Positions 42,022-51,375 are shown, counted from the stretch's first letter. The stretch: 64,000 nucleotides of DNA from Acidobacteriaceae bacterium (GCA_025462735.1 JAOAPC010000003.1:80391-144390); one strand, 5' to 3'. A program made the numbers and translations. Notes: generated by a model from the letters alone, not told the origin.

Positions 42022-43719
42022 CTAACAGTGACTCATGTCGGTGTTCTTGGCGGCCTCATCATTTGCGCCTTGCGAAACGTATATTGTCGTTATTTCTTCT
42101 AGTCCCTCGTACAGTTGGGCGTCAGTTATTCCATCAACATCCGCCGCAACCAAGTGTCCTGGTGGACAATAAGCATTCTTTGTTACGGCACATGACACAT
42201 AGCGGGCTAAATAGAATCGAACGTTGCGCCTCAACACATTGTCTTGGTCAAGGGGGTCCAAGAAGGCATCAACGCGCCGCAATATTTTTACGCATCGTAG
42301 GTAAACCTCAAGGTCGAACGGCCTATATTTGTTGAATAGTTCCGATTGAACGACCTGCCTGTAGTCATCCACTCCGAAAACAGACCATCGTCGTGAATCC
42401 TTTACGACATAATCCCTGGGCCTGCCTCGCGCGTCTGTTGGTTTCCTCAACATAATCGCCACGACTGCCTGAACTAAATACAAAATACTCACAATCTTGG
42501 ATATGGGTTTCCCTTGATCTCTGTAATGCCCCTTTCTCCGGTCATAAAATAAGCCGTTCTTCTCGAAGAACGCGTCTATCTGCTTATGCAGTCTGCTGGT
42601 CGAAATGAGGGCTTCCGGGGGCATCCTGTTCTGGTTGTTTGTGGCCCTGATTATTTCATCTCTCACTTCCGGCTCTTGGTTCTGAATCACTCGAACCAAA
42701 ATTCGGCGCGCATCTATCTCTGGCTTTACGATGGCCGATGTAAAGTAATCGAAAATTCGCCGCGACGTTTGGAGGCCGTTCACAATTTGCGGGTCGCGTA
42801 TTTCCAAATCGCCCGATAGATACGCCTTGGGCGTTAGAATTGTTATTCCATTGTTCAATATCCAGAACTCAGGCTCATGTTCTGTCGTCAAGGTTGCAGT
42901 AATCGCTGTATTGATAGCGGTGTTCTGGAAGTAACCTCTGACATTGTCGTCGAAGATTGATTCATTTAGTTTCTCTGGGTGCTTGTCGTCCCGCAAAAAC
43001 TCGTAAAACGTTCGGAGGGTGACTAATCCTATCCAGCCTTCTTGAGTATCTATGGACTTCTCGAAATGAAGTGTTTTCTTTGAAGGCCGTCTTACGAGTG
43101 TTTGCTCATAGAGGGGTAAGGCACCTGCGAAGTTGAAGGGTTTAACGATTGCATTTCTAAAATGAGTTGCCGCTATCTTTGGCAGTTCTTGTGCGGATCG
43201 CTTGGCATTCTCGTCCGGTTCTTCATCACAGCGCGTTACGTAATAGTAGTCAACAGAAAGGTTGGCGTGCGCCATGCCTTTCATCTTTGCCTTGAACGTT
43301 GACATCAAGTCCGCGAGTTTGTCGCCATAGTTGTATCGGTACTCCGACCTTGTTCGTTTCAGATCAAATAGGTCATCAGTGAATCGCCCGATTTTATCTA
43401 TAGCAGTCGGGGAAAACCCAGCAGTTTCTTTGATCTGCATGATGACGACATCTACATCGTTCTCGCTGCGGCGATCTACGTGAGAACTGTCATCCGCCAA
43501 AACCTTGTTTATGAAGAAATAGAAGGCGTCTATGCCACCATCATCTCCGCTGCCAACCAGGCCTCTTACTATTTCGTCATCGTTGAGCGAGTATTCTTTA
43601 AGGAACTGTTCGGCGCAAAAGAACTCAAACGGATTGGCCTTCAGCGTGGTTTCCGCAAATCTGTTCTGTCGCCAGTCCTCGTAAAAATCGTTTAGCGCAA
43701 GTACTTCATTCTGGCCCAT
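42022..43719 (-). CDS. AIPR family abortive phage-resistance protein
   Basis: A 565-residue protein of the AIPR family (abortive infection phage resistance). Hallmarks are IFDDNVRGYFQNTAINTAIT and EFWILNNGITILTPKA, then DPQIVNGLQTSRRIFDYF and VIQNQEPEVRDEIIRATNNQ. The N-terminal region has a restriction-nuclease-like block, GDDGGIDAFYFFIN and VDVVIMQIKE, matching a PD-(D/E)xK pattern. I prefer the ATG at 43719 (GGAGG just upstream) to the ATG at 43740. The sequence is AT-richer than its neighbours, suggesting transfer. No partner methylase is present. Confidence 0.88.
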   Translation of the reverse strand: MGQNEVLALNDFYEDWRQNRFAETTLKANPFEFFCAEQFLKEYSLNDDEIVRGLVGSGDDGGIDAFYFFINKVLADDSSHVDRRSENDVDVVIMQIKETAGFSPTAIDKIGRFTDDLFDLKRTRSEYRYNYGDKLADLMSTFKAKMKGMAHANLSVDYYYVTRCDEEPDENAKRSAQELPKIAATHFRNAIVKPFNFAGALPLYEQTLVRRPSKKTLHFEKSIDTQEGWIGLVTLRTFYEFLRDDKHPEKLNESIFDDNVRGYFQNTAINTAITATLTTEHEPEFWILNNGITILTPKAYLSGDLEIRDPQIVNGLQTSRRIFDYFTSAIVKPEIDARRILVRVIQNQEPEVRDEIIRATNNQNRMPPEALISTSRLHKQIDAFFEKNGLFYDRRKGHYRDQGKPISKIVSILYLVQAVVAIMLRKPTDARGRPRDYVVKDSRRWSVFGVDDYRQVVQSELFNKYRPFDLEVYLRCVKILRRVDAFLDPLDQDNVLRRNVRFYLARYVSCAVTKNAYCPPGHLVAADVDGITDAQLYEGLEEITTIYVSQGANDEAAKNTDMSHC

Positions 43720-43803
43720 GCCCCCTCCAATCCGGCTCATAGTACACCTCGGGCATTCCGAGGCGCACTACTCCCATCTTCGTCATCCGGGGCCTGGCCG
43801 TTC

Positions 43804-43870
43804 CCCAAATACCGGTTAAGCTATTACCTCTGAGGCTGCCCACCCCTTCGACTGCGCTCAGGGCAGCCTC
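43804..43870. repeat. Direct repeat, left copy (cassette with membrane gene)
   Basis: 67 bp including GCTATTACCTCTGAGGCTGC and the reverse CCTGAGCG motif. The right copy at 44966-45031 differs by three substitutions and one deleted base. Together they bracket 1,095 bp that hold one gene. Confidence 0.85.
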
Positions 43871-43981
43871 TTCGGTGGTGTCTAAAAAGCGAGCCAGCCC
43901 GCCGTCAATCAGCGAGTCTACGAGCTAGGAATTGAGCTGTGTTTTGGAAAGAGCAACCGGCTCGGTAGTATAGTTTTGCCC

Positions 43982-44839
43982 ATGAAACTGTCCGTTCTTC
44001 TCTTCGCGCTGACTTGTCTCTTGATAGTAAACGGGCAGGAAAAGGGCTCCAAAACCAAGCCCCACCAAAACAATTCTCAACTCGACAAGACATCTGTCAC
44101 GCCAACAATTGGGGTTAACGCAGTAGATCAGAAAGCACCCGCACGGCAAGAAAAACCAGCCGCAGAGCATCCGAATGGCTATCTCAGTCGTTTACTTTCT
44201 CCAGAGAACCTGCCCAATGTCGGCCTGTTCGTCATTGGAGTCATCGGGATTCTGGTAGCAATCTCTACTTTGAAGGACGTGCAGAAACAAACTAGGAATA
44301 CTCAGATAGCTGCTGAGGCCGCGTATCTGAATTCCAAAGCTGTTATCAAATCGGAACGGCCTTGGGTTACGGGAGGTGAAGGACGCGATTCTTTCAGGCT
44401 CTTTGGGAATCCCGCTCTCGTACCAAGATTCTGGCTCGCCCTCAAGAACTCCGGAAGGACCCCCGGTAAACTGGTTAGGGTCTTGATGAAGTTTGAAAAG
44501 CGAAGCAGCATTGATGACTTACGCGGAATTGAGCACGATCTTAATTTCAGCGACATTTGCCCGATCCCTTACGTCCTCATCATTCCCGGAGATAACCCTT
44601 TTCAAATAAGTTGTACTATCGCGGGAGATCAGCCGTTGAGTCCAGAGGAAATTAACGAGATCAGGGATGGCGATAAGTTTCTTGTCGTGTATGGAGTGAT
44701 CGAATACGAAGATGTTTTTGAAACCCCCGAGACGGAACACAAATCGGGGTTTTTCTTTTACTACGCCTACGGAAGCCCGACTAGTCACGGGTTCCAGACT
44801 TACTACTCCGCTCACCCCGACTATTTGCAGGTGACCTAG
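43982..44839 (+). CDS. Membrane-anchored protein of unknown function
   Basis: A 285-residue protein; the ATG at 43982 is preferred over a TTG two codons earlier. It has a signal-like N-terminus (LSVLLFALTCLLIVNG), a Gln/Lys/Pro-rich linker, a membrane helix near 73-93 (LFVIGVIGILVAISTL), a helix (QTRNTQIAAEAAYLNSKAV) ending in the SERPWV motif, and an extended beta-rich domain. Proteins with this helix-SERPWV-beta layout recur as hypothetical proteins in Acidobacteria. It lies alone between two direct repeats next to the AIPR gene. Confidence 0.7.
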   Translation: MKLSVLLFALTCLLIVNGQEKGSKTKPHQNNSQLDKTSVTPTIGVNAVDQKAPARQEKPAAEHPNGYLSRLLSPENLPNVGLFVIGVIGILVAISTLKDVQKQTRNTQIAAEAAYLNSKAVIKSERPWVTGGEGRDSFRLFGNPALVPRFWLALKNSGRTPGKLVRVLMKFEKRSSIDDLRGIEHDLNFSDICPIPYVLIIPGDNPFQISCTIAGDQPLSPEEINEIRDGDKFLVVYGVIEYEDVFETPETEHKSGFFFYYAYGSPTSHGFQTYYSAHPDYLQVT

Positions 44840-45234
44840 CAACAAGACAAAAAATCAGTCCGAGGTTCCCCAAAAACTAGCCTTTCTCCCAATAAGTCCC
44901 GGTTGACCAGGTTTTATTAGGCAAAGCCGCCGAGGGGTTACCAGCTGGCGGGCTGCCCCACCTTTCCCAAATACCGCTTGAGCTATTACCTCTGAGGCTG
45001 CCCACCCCTCGACTGCGCTCAGGGCAACCTCTCCACGGGACATCTCGTTCTAGGCATCACATTTTTCCTTTTGTACAGAGACCGGCAAAGGTGGTATTCA
45101 TGAATGGATCTTCGTCTTCAAGGGTCGGACACGGTCACACCTTGGCGGAGGACTGCCTGTGTCCTGACCGTGCGGATATAAATCCTCGATACAAGCGCCT
45201 GTCGCGAGGCCATCCTGAAAAAGGGGAATGAGCC
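44840..45234. other. Intergenic region with direct repeat and leader of the DHOR gene
   Basis: No gene is supported. The right direct repeat occupies 44966-45031. Further right (45122-45170) an imperfect inverted pair, GTCGGACACGG and CTGTGTCCTGAC, precedes the DHOR gene and could be a leader hairpin or operator. Confidence 0.4.
44966..45031. repeat. Direct repeat, right copy
   Basis: Partner of 43804-43870, same orientation, about 94 percent identical. Confidence 0.85.
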
Positions 45235-46548
45235 ATGCGATTTTTGATCCCTTTGGCTGTCCTGAGTTTTATTCTCAGTCTTATCCTCGCTTCTTCTGCC
45301 TCTCGTTCGACGGAAGCACCTACCGGTTTTGACAACAAAAGCAACGGCGTTGCCGACGATACGACTCATCAGGCCGATCAAACGAAATTCGAGGAAGTCG
45401 AGCAGCTAAGCGATGGCCTCGGGCCGCTCTATAACGCGCAGTCCTGCCGCGAATGCCACCAGAATCCAGTTTCAGGTGCTTCCTCCCAAGTCACGGAATT
45501 ACGCGTCGGCCATCAGGGGCCCGAGGGACACTTTCGCACCCCGGAGATCCCGATCGCTCACGGAGCCGAAGTGATCTCTGGGCGGTCTCTGGTGAATGAT
45601 CGCGCTATTTGTCCCAACGCTGCTTTTCCTGACAAGGAGATTCAAGAGCGAGTTCCGGAAACCGAGACGATCCGGACGTTTCGCCTTTCTTTGAATCTGT
45701 TGGGAGATGGCTTCGTCGAGGCAGTTGCCGATCAAACCCTCATCGATCTCGCCCAGCAACAATGCAAGTCTTCACATCGGAGAATCTGCGGACAGATTCT
45801 CCAGGTCCCTATCGTAGAAGCTCCCGGACAAATGGGCGTAGGCAGGTTCGGTTGGAAGGACCAGCAAGCGAGCCTGCTATCGTTTGCCGGAGACGCTTAC
45901 CTCAATGAGATGGGCATCACAAACCGCCTTCAACCGGATGAAGTAACCAAGCTCTGCAACACGGTTTCGGAGCCGAATGACACGCCAGGACCGGACGGCC
46001 TCTCAGACATTGATCACTTCGCCCGGTTTATTCGAGCCACGAAAGCGCCGGCGCGTGATTCCCAGCTCGCGAGCAGCGCGGTTGCAAAGAAGGGCTACGG
46101 TTTATTTGACAAGATCGGTTGTGCGGCTTGTCACGTTGAAACATTGACCACTGCTGCCGCAGGAACCAAGATCAACGGCGGAACGTTTACGATTCCGGCC
46201 GCGCTCGGCTCAATCACATTTCATCCGTATGGAGATTTCCTGATGCACGACGTCGGCACCGGCGACGGAATCCTGCAGGCAACCCGGGAGCACTACGGGC
46301 ACAAAGTCTTTCAGATGATGTCGGGATATCTTTCAAAGCAGGACTTCGAGAGCAGCCGGAACAAAATACGCACCGCACCTTTATGGGGAGTCCGTTTGCG
46401 TCCGCGATTGATGCACGATGGCGCCTCTCTAACGCTTCGCGACGCGATCCAGCGGCACCATGGCGAGGCAAGCCATGTAAGTCAGCAATTCGACAAACTG
46501 AAGCGGGAGGACCAGGAAGCCATCATCGAGTTTTTGAAGTCTCTGTAA
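45235..46548 (+). CDS. Di-haem oxidoreductase-like c-type cytochrome (DHOR family)
   Basis: A 437-residue exported cytochrome with a signal peptide (LIPLAVLSFILSLILASSAS). Two c-type haem sites are visible, CRECH near residue 73 and CAACH near 300. The middle has GRFGWKDQQASLLSFAGDAY and the end KIRTAPLWGVRLRPRLMHDG, both typical of DHOR/thiol-oxidoreductase-like di-haem proteins related to MauG and cytochrome c peroxidase. It probably works in periplasmic redox chemistry. AAGGGGA precedes the ATG. A paralogue lies at 51376. Confidence 0.88.
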   Translation: MRFLIPLAVLSFILSLILASSASRSTEAPTGFDNKSNGVADDTTHQADQTKFEEVEQLSDGLGPLYNAQSCRECHQNPVSGASSQVTELRVGHQGPEGHFRTPEIPIAHGAEVISGRSLVNDRAICPNAAFPDKEIQERVPETETIRTFRLSLNLLGDGFVEAVADQTLIDLAQQQCKSSHRRICGQILQVPIVEAPGQMGVGRFGWKDQQASLLSFAGDAYLNEMGITNRLQPDEVTKLCNTVSEPNDTPGPDGLSDIDHFARFIRATKAPARDSQLASSAVAKKGYGLFDKIGCAACHVETLTTAAAGTKINGGTFTIPAALGSITFHPYGDFLMHDVGTGDGILQATREHYGHKVFQMMSGYLSKQDFESSRNKIRTAPLWGVRLRPRLMHDGASLTLRDAIQRHHGEASHVSQQFDKLKREDQEAIIEFLKSL

Positions 46549-46623
46549 ACTCCCTGGGGGCTGCGGCTACGTTCGCGTTCGTGGTCACACACCTAGCGGA
46601 GCAATGCCTAGGGTCTTTTTACG

Positions 46624-47373
46624 TCAACTGTTGTGAGCGCTTTCCACTAGACGCCGCACCTCCTCCTGAAGAACCATCACACGTTGATACTCGCGCCCTT
46701 TGGCGAGGCCCATAGAAATTTTTTCGTTCCGGTGCCGCATCGGACTGGGGAGGTGTACTCGCACGCTGGCGTGAATTTCTCGCACGCCAGTTTCTCGCAT
46801 AATGCGACGTACGTTGGACGCGGTGATTCCGCCTCCCGCCATGATCGCAATTCGCCGGTCTGCGGCTTGCACCAGCTTCGCAATCGCGGGGATTCCATCT
46901 TCCACTTTCTGCTCGCCACCTGATGTCAGCACGCGATCGGCGCCGGCCTCGATCACGGCTGCCAGCGCCTTACTGAGTTCGCGCGACATATCGAACGCGC
47001 GATGAAATGTGGTTTTCATTGGCCGTGCGAGCTCAATCAATCGCCGAGTTCTTGCACCGTCGACCTCCCCATCTTCGTGGAGAATGCCCAACACAATTCC
47101 ATCGGCGCCGATCTGCTTGGCTGTGAGCACGTCCTGCTCCATGGTCTCAAACTCCTCGGCGGTGTAACAGAAGTCGCCGCCGCGCGGACGAATCATTACG
47201 CAAAGATCGATGGCAACCTTGTTGCGCACGGTCGAGATTAATCCGCCGCTGGGAGTAACGCCACCCTCGAGAATGTTGCTGCACAGCTCGATTCGACGAG
47301 CGCCTCCACGTTCCGCTGCGACAGCGGATTCAATCGAGTCGGCACAGATTTCGAGAATTGCGTGATCGCTCAT
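46624..47373 (-). CDS. cutC: CutC family protein (copper homeostasis protein CutC)
   Basis: A 249-residue TIM-barrel protein. Motifs are LEICADSIESAVAAERGGAR, RIELCSNILEGGVTPSGGLI, VMIRPRGGDFCYT, TFHRAFDM and RVLTSGGEQK, then IMAGGGITASNV. CutC was linked to copper tolerance in bacteria, although a direct copper role is disputed. The length matches the family. It is convergent with the DHOR gene. Confidence 0.95.
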   Translation of the reverse strand: MSDHAILEICADSIESAVAAERGGARRIELCSNILEGGVTPSGGLISTVRNKVAIDLCVMIRPRGGDFCYTAEEFETMEQDVLTAKQIGADGIVLGILHEDGEVDGARTRRLIELARPMKTTFHRAFDMSRELSKALAAVIEAGADRVLTSGGEQKVEDGIPAIAKLVQAADRRIAIMAGGGITASNVRRIMRETGVREIHASVRVHLPSPMRHRNEKISMGLAKGREYQRVMVLQEEVRRLVESAHNS

Positions 47374-47799
47374 TGAGCTTTCTGACTCGGTTCGAGCTCC
47401 GTCTTCAGCTTCATATGCTCTTATCCGAGCATTATTCTGACTCTGTATCTAAGCCCGTGTTACCCACCCTTCGAACACCGCGAAGGGTGGGGCAGCCTCT
47501 CAGTGGTGTCGCAAAGGTGGGCCAGCCCGCCGCCCACTGCTCGCACGATTTGGTACCGCTGACGAATTCCTCGCTGGCTAAAGCCAGCTCGGAGTGACAG
47601 AACTAAAACCGCATGGCGGCACGAGTAAACTCGTGCCCTTCCCGCCTGTGCCCTTCCAGTTCGTGGCCTTCGCGCGTGCCCTTCCCGTCCGCGCCCTTCC
47701 CGTTCGTGCTTCGCGTTCCTGCCATTTCCGCTCGCTCCTCCGCACTTGCGCCCCTCCCGTCCGAAAACTGGTCTTCCCGAAAACTGGTCTGCCCAAAAT
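47374..47799. repeat. Low-complexity and palindromic intergenic region
   Basis: No gene is supported although frames are open in several phases. It contains a CCCACCCTTCG...CGAAGGGTGGGG palindrome (47461-47490), GGCACGAG-TAAA-CTCGTGCC (about 47619), an imperfect tandem array of about 15-bp units like GTGCCCTTCCCGTCC (47631-47735), and two copies of GAAAACTGGTCT (47763-47792). Confidence 0.75.
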
Positions 47800-48483
47800 C
47801 TAAGCCGCAAATTTGTATCCCAGGCCTGGCACCGTCAGAATTAACTTCGGTTGTTTGGGATTTTCTTCAATCTTCTGGCGCAGGCTGGCGACGTGGACGT
47901 CCACGGTCCGGGTGAAGGCTTCGCTGCTGTAGTCCCAGACTTCCTTCAGCAGCAGGTCGCGGGAGAGGGTCTCGCCCCGGCGTTCGACCAAGTAGCGCAA
48001 GAGCTGAAATTCGCGGGCGGAGAGCGGCACAATTTCGCCGTTGCGCTTTACTGAGGTTCCGCGCAGGTCGATTTTTAAAGAGCCGAACTGGTGGGCTGCG
48101 TCGCCTGCAGCGGGAGCTTTGGCGCGCCGCAGCAGAGCCTCAATTCTCGCCAGCAGTTCCATGCTGTCGAAGGGCTTGGTCAGGTAATCATCGGCGCCGA
48201 TCTTCAATCCGAGAACTTTGTCGATGGTCTGGCCGCGCGCGGTCAACATGATGATGGGGAAAACCAGGCCGGCCATGCGCATGTCGCGGCAGACATCGAA
48301 GCCGTTTTTGCGGGGCAGCATGATGTCGAGGATTACAAGATCGAAGGAATCCTGTTTGGCTTTGCGGAGGCCTTCTTCTCCGTCGAGGGCGTGATCGAAC
48401 TTGTAGCCTTCGCTTTGCAGGCGGTCCTCGAGGGCCATGCGAATGACCGCGTCGTCTTCGACAATAAGAATTTTTTCGTGCAT
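47800..48483 (-). CDS. OmpR family response regulator
   Basis: A 227-residue regulator with a receiver domain (ILIVEDDAVIRMALEDRL; phospho-Asp in DLVILDIMLPRKNG; Lys in YLTKPF) and a winged-helix effector domain (PLSAREFQLLRYLVERRGET, AFTRTVDVHVASLRQKIEEN). Its ATG is 2 bp from the stop of the histidine kinase gene, so the two are translated together. Confidence 0.95.
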   Translation of the reverse strand: MHEKILIVEDDAVIRMALEDRLQSEGYKFDHALDGEEGLRKAKQDSFDLVILDIMLPRKNGFDVCRDMRMAGLVFPIIMLTARGQTIDKVLGLKIGADDYLTKPFDSMELLARIEALLRRAKAPAAGDAAHQFGSLKIDLRGTSVKRNGEIVPLSAREFQLLRYLVERRGETLSRDLLLKEVWDYSSEAFTRTVDVHVASLRQKIEENPKQPKLILTVPGLGYKFAA

Positions 48484-48485
48484 GT

Positions 48486-50402
48486 TCAGCGAGTACCGGC
48501 AGCTTCCACCGGAGCGCGTTCGGAAGCCGCTTCCGGAGGAGATTTTTTCTCTGCTGGTAAATGTAAGCTGAACGTGCTGCCTTTGCCCAGATCACTTTGG
48601 ACCATCAGTTTCCCGCCCATGGCTTCGGCAATGCTCTTGACGATGGAGAGTCCCAAGCCGCTGCCGTGAATTTGCTCAGCGGCAACTGCGGGACTGCGGT
48701 AAAACGGGTCAAAAATCTTTTTGAGATCGTCGGGACTGATTCCCAGGCCTTTGTCTTCGACGGCGATGACCACTTCGGGGGCGGAGTTTTGCATTCCGCT
48801 TACGGATGCACGAATTCCGATCCAGCGGGCGGTGCCTCCATATTTGGTCGCGTTGATGATCAGGTTCTGCAAGCATTGAGTCAGGGCTTTGAAGTCGCCC
48901 CACACCTGCGGCAGATCCGAATCTATATTCTGTTCGATGCGAACTCCGGCGGATCGGATCTGGATGACTGTTCCGTCCAGGCTGGCTGCAATCACTTTGC
49001 CGACGTCGAGCCACTGAAAATTGTAAATGCGGCCTCTTTCGGTGGAAGAGAACAAGAGAATCTCTTCCACGAGTTCGGCCAACTGTTGCGCCTGGCCGAG
49101 GATCGCCGCCCCATACTGCACCGCACGTTCCTTATTAGTGACCAGCCCGTCAGCGATGTTTTGCGCGGATGACATAATTCCGGTGAGCGGAGTGCGGAGT
49201 TCGTGCGAGACGCTGGCGACGAAGTCCATTCGCAGCTGCGCCAACTGATGGGCGCGCCTGACGGAGATCACCATGGTGGCGATCATGGCAGTCAGGACCA
49301 GGAGCACTCCGAAATCCACCGTCAAGTTACGGCGATAAAGCGCGGCAACCGCAGCTTCCACGGAACCTTTGCTATGGAGCGCAATCAGGGTCCAACCTTG
49401 GTCTTTGGAATTGGAGTTGTAACGAATCGGCTCGAGTCTTAGCGGGCCGTTTTGGCCGCGGGCCTCGGCAAATGCGCTGGTGGTTGCGCTACGGCTAATC
49501 GAATTCTGTATCTGAAACTCCCGAACCGCGGTGGACACCGGCACATCGCCGGTGGAAGCTGCCGAGTCACCGGACGGCACGCTGGGGGACACGCCGGGCG
49601 GCCCAAAAACATTCAGTTGCACGTCAGGCACCGGATCATTGCGGAGACCGAATCCCGGCGCCGACGAGTAGAGCACAGTTCGCCGTTTACCCAGATCGAC
49701 GAGCGCGACGCGGTAGCTGAGCTTCCCATTATCTCCGAACTCGCCCTCCACAAGTTGCGGAAGTATGTTGTGCGCCAGATCATTTGGGTCGAGTTGCACG
49801 ATCAGAAACGAAACGCTGGCGTCCGGGCTTCGAGTTGGATGAACCAGAGCTGGGACATTTTCATCCACAAACCACGGAAATGATGCCGGCTTAACGTAGG
49901 CACCTTCTTCAGCCTCTTCCTCCGCCTCGCCGGAATTTAATGGAGAAAGAGCCGGCGCAAGCTTCACCAGGTAATCGCGTAGGTTAATGAAGTTTGCCGG
50001 CCATTCTGCCGGGCGGAACTTCGCTTGGCCATCAGCCAACTGGAACAATTTGGGATGCGGACGGTTCGCGTCCTGATAAACAAAAATGCTGGTGACTAGT
50101 GCCGGATGACCCGCGGTACCACGCACAGGCACAGACTCAGCAGCATAGTGCTGCAGATCCGACTCATGGGAAGACGAGCGCGCTGGTGTAAAGACGTTGC
50201 AAATCGGAGCGAGCACATCTTCGAGCCCGCGACGAATCCTCATCAGCGAGGTCTGCGCCTCCGTCAGCATCTGCTGTTGCAGGACATCGCGGAGCTGGCG
50301 GTTGGCGCGAAACTGCAGCAGGCCCAACAACACGAGGACGAATCCCAGCGCGGCTCCGGGAAAATACCAGCGCGCGTTCTTCGAAATGCGAAATCGGGTC
50401 AT
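48486..50402 (-). CDS. Sensor histidine kinase
   Basis: A 638-residue kinase. The ATG at 50402 is preferred over a TTG at 50432. Membrane helices lie near 12-32 (YFPGAALGFVLVLLGLLQF) and near 365-390 (FGVLLVLTAMIATMVISV), enclosing a periplasmic sensor of over 300 residues with an acidic Glu/Ala patch. The HisKA box is FVASVSHELRTPLTGIMSSA, followed by HATPase boxes NLIINATKYGG, VEDKGLGIS and GSGLGLSIVKSIAEAMGG. No HAMP is obvious. It is the first gene of the operon with the OmpR-type regulator; the stimulus is unknown. Confidence 0.93.
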   Translation of the reverse strand: MTRFRISKNARWYFPGAALGFVLVLLGLLQFRANRQLRDVLQQQMLTEAQTSLMRIRRGLEDVLAPICNVFTPARSSSHESDLQHYAAESVPVRGTAGHPALVTSIFVYQDANRPHPKLFQLADGQAKFRPAEWPANFINLRDYLVKLAPALSPLNSGEAEEEAEEGAYVKPASFPWFVDENVPALVHPTRSPDASVSFLIVQLDPNDLAHNILPQLVEGEFGDNGKLSYRVALVDLGKRRTVLYSSAPGFGLRNDPVPDVQLNVFGPPGVSPSVPSGDSAASTGDVPVSTAVREFQIQNSISRSATTSAFAEARGQNGPLRLEPIRYNSNSKDQGWTLIALHSKGSVEAAVAALYRRNLTVDFGVLLVLTAMIATMVISVRRAHQLAQLRMDFVASVSHELRTPLTGIMSSAQNIADGLVTNKERAVQYGAAILGQAQQLAELVEEILLFSSTERGRIYNFQWLDVGKVIAASLDGTVIQIRSAGVRIEQNIDSDLPQVWGDFKALTQCLQNLIINATKYGGTARWIGIRASVSGMQNSAPEVVIAVEDKGLGISPDDLKKIFDPFYRSPAVAAEQIHGSGLGLSIVKSIAEAMGGKLMVQSDLGKGSTFSLHLPAEKKSPPEAASERAPVEAAGTR

Positions 50403-50507
50403 AGAAAACGTAAGAGAAAGCGTCCCCTTCAACTTCCAAATACAACTTTAAGCCCTGGTCGCGATGATCACGTAAATTCCGTGTAAAGTGCGCGATTTTG
50501 GGGCACT

Positions 50508-50563
50508 CCAATACGCACTGCATAAGCGGTTTTGCTGCTTTTCGTGTGCAGATTGCGTATTGG
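50508..50563. promoter_or_regulatory. Inverted repeat in the divergent promoter region
   Basis: CCAATACGCA (50508-50517) and TGCGTATTGG (50554-50563) are perfect inverted arms; pairing continues inward with CTGCA/TGCAG after a two-base bulge. It lies between the histidine kinase operon and the small secreted protein gene, suitable for an operator of the kinase-linked regulator. Confidence 0.5.
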
Positions 50564-50661
50564 AAAAGTTTTACCTGAGGCTTACAGCCTTCTTACCCCG
50601 GGTGTGCCGGCTTTCGGCTCTAATCGTTAAAGCTAATCAAGCAAAAAACTGGAGGCAAGTC

Positions 50662-50943
50662 ATGAACAAGATCATTTTGAGCGCCCTGGCACTTTTGGTA
50701 ATGACGGCGTCGGCATTCACGCTGCGAAACGGAAGCGCTGCACCAGCAATCCCCGGCAATCCGGAGCTCACGACCAACGGTGCCTTCCGCGACGGAGTTT
50801 ATACCGGCAAACTAGCCGGCGAGAGCGGCGACCAGTATCACGTTGCAACTGCGCGTTGGGCGACGGGGTATGACCGAGTCCGCTTTGCGGCCGGTTATGA
50901 CCAAGGATATAAGGCGCAGCTGGCACTGCGCGCCGCGAAATAA
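50662..50943 (+). CDS. Small secreted protein
   Basis: A 93-residue exported protein. GGAGG is 6 nt before the ATG at 50662. The signal peptide is ILSALALLVMTASAFT. The mature part reads GVYTGKLAGESGDQYHVATA then RWATGYDRVRFAAGYDQGYK, with repeated Gly-Tyr-Asp turns. No family recognised. It is divergent from the two-component operon and has its own strong terminator. Confidence 0.75.
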   Translation: MNKIILSALALLVMTASAFTLRNGSAAPAIPGNPELTTNGAFRDGVYTGKLAGESGDQYHVATARWATGYDRVRFAAGYDQGYKAQLALRAAK

Positions 50944-50988
50944 GATCGCCGGTACTCTCCTAACTTAGAGGCGATTCGGGCCGGTGAT

Positions 50989-51025
50989 AGATCCCACCAT
51001 GAAAGCGCATGGTGGGATCTTTTTT
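50989..51025 (+). terminator. Intrinsic terminator
   Basis: Perfect 12-bp stem AGATCCCACCAT / ATGGTGGGATCT around GAAAGCGC, followed by a T run. It ends the small secreted protein transcript. Confidence 0.93.
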
Positions 51026-51375
51026 GTGCTCAACAGGTGCTGGGTTCTGCTTCAACCAAGGGTAGAACGCGAGCGATCGAATAGGAAATAGTTCATGTCT
51101 CGTGATGTACCAGCGGAAATAATTGTGTACTCCCGGGTCGTACTAAAGACGTCTTGACGCACTTTCGCCCCACACCTATATTCCCAATCAGAGTTGAACA
51201 CTTCGAACAGTAACGCGCGTAACGTGTAGTTCCACCCTCGGGCCTTGATGCCCAAGGCACATTCCGCGAGCACCGCTGGTTGGCGCTCGCACGAATAGCA
51301 AGCCTTCGCACGCGCCTTTCTCGTCCCACAAAAATCACCGGCTGAGGTGTGCGCAGCCGGCGCGGGAGATGAGGA
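51026..51375. other. Intergenic region without a supported gene
   Basis: Short frames exist on the minus strand (for example 51052-51273, 73 codons) but lack a ribosome site or a recognisable translation. Nothing else is seen. Confidence 0.4.

Noticed and set aside
41865..42335. 156-codon plus-strand frame
   Set aside because: Overlaps the AIPR 3' end antisense and has no credible start.
43871..44965. Insertion sequence between the direct repeats
   Set aside because: The enclosed gene has no transposase motif and no terminal inverted repeats were seen, so it is described as a repeat-bracketed cassette only.
47594..47915. Several open frames on both strands
   Set aside because: They are translations of a low-complexity tandem repeat and continue into the response-regulator gene antisense.
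51052..51273. 73-codon minus-strand frame
   Set aside because: No ribosome site, no family resemblance, and an alternative frame overlaps it. It could be real but cannot be supported.
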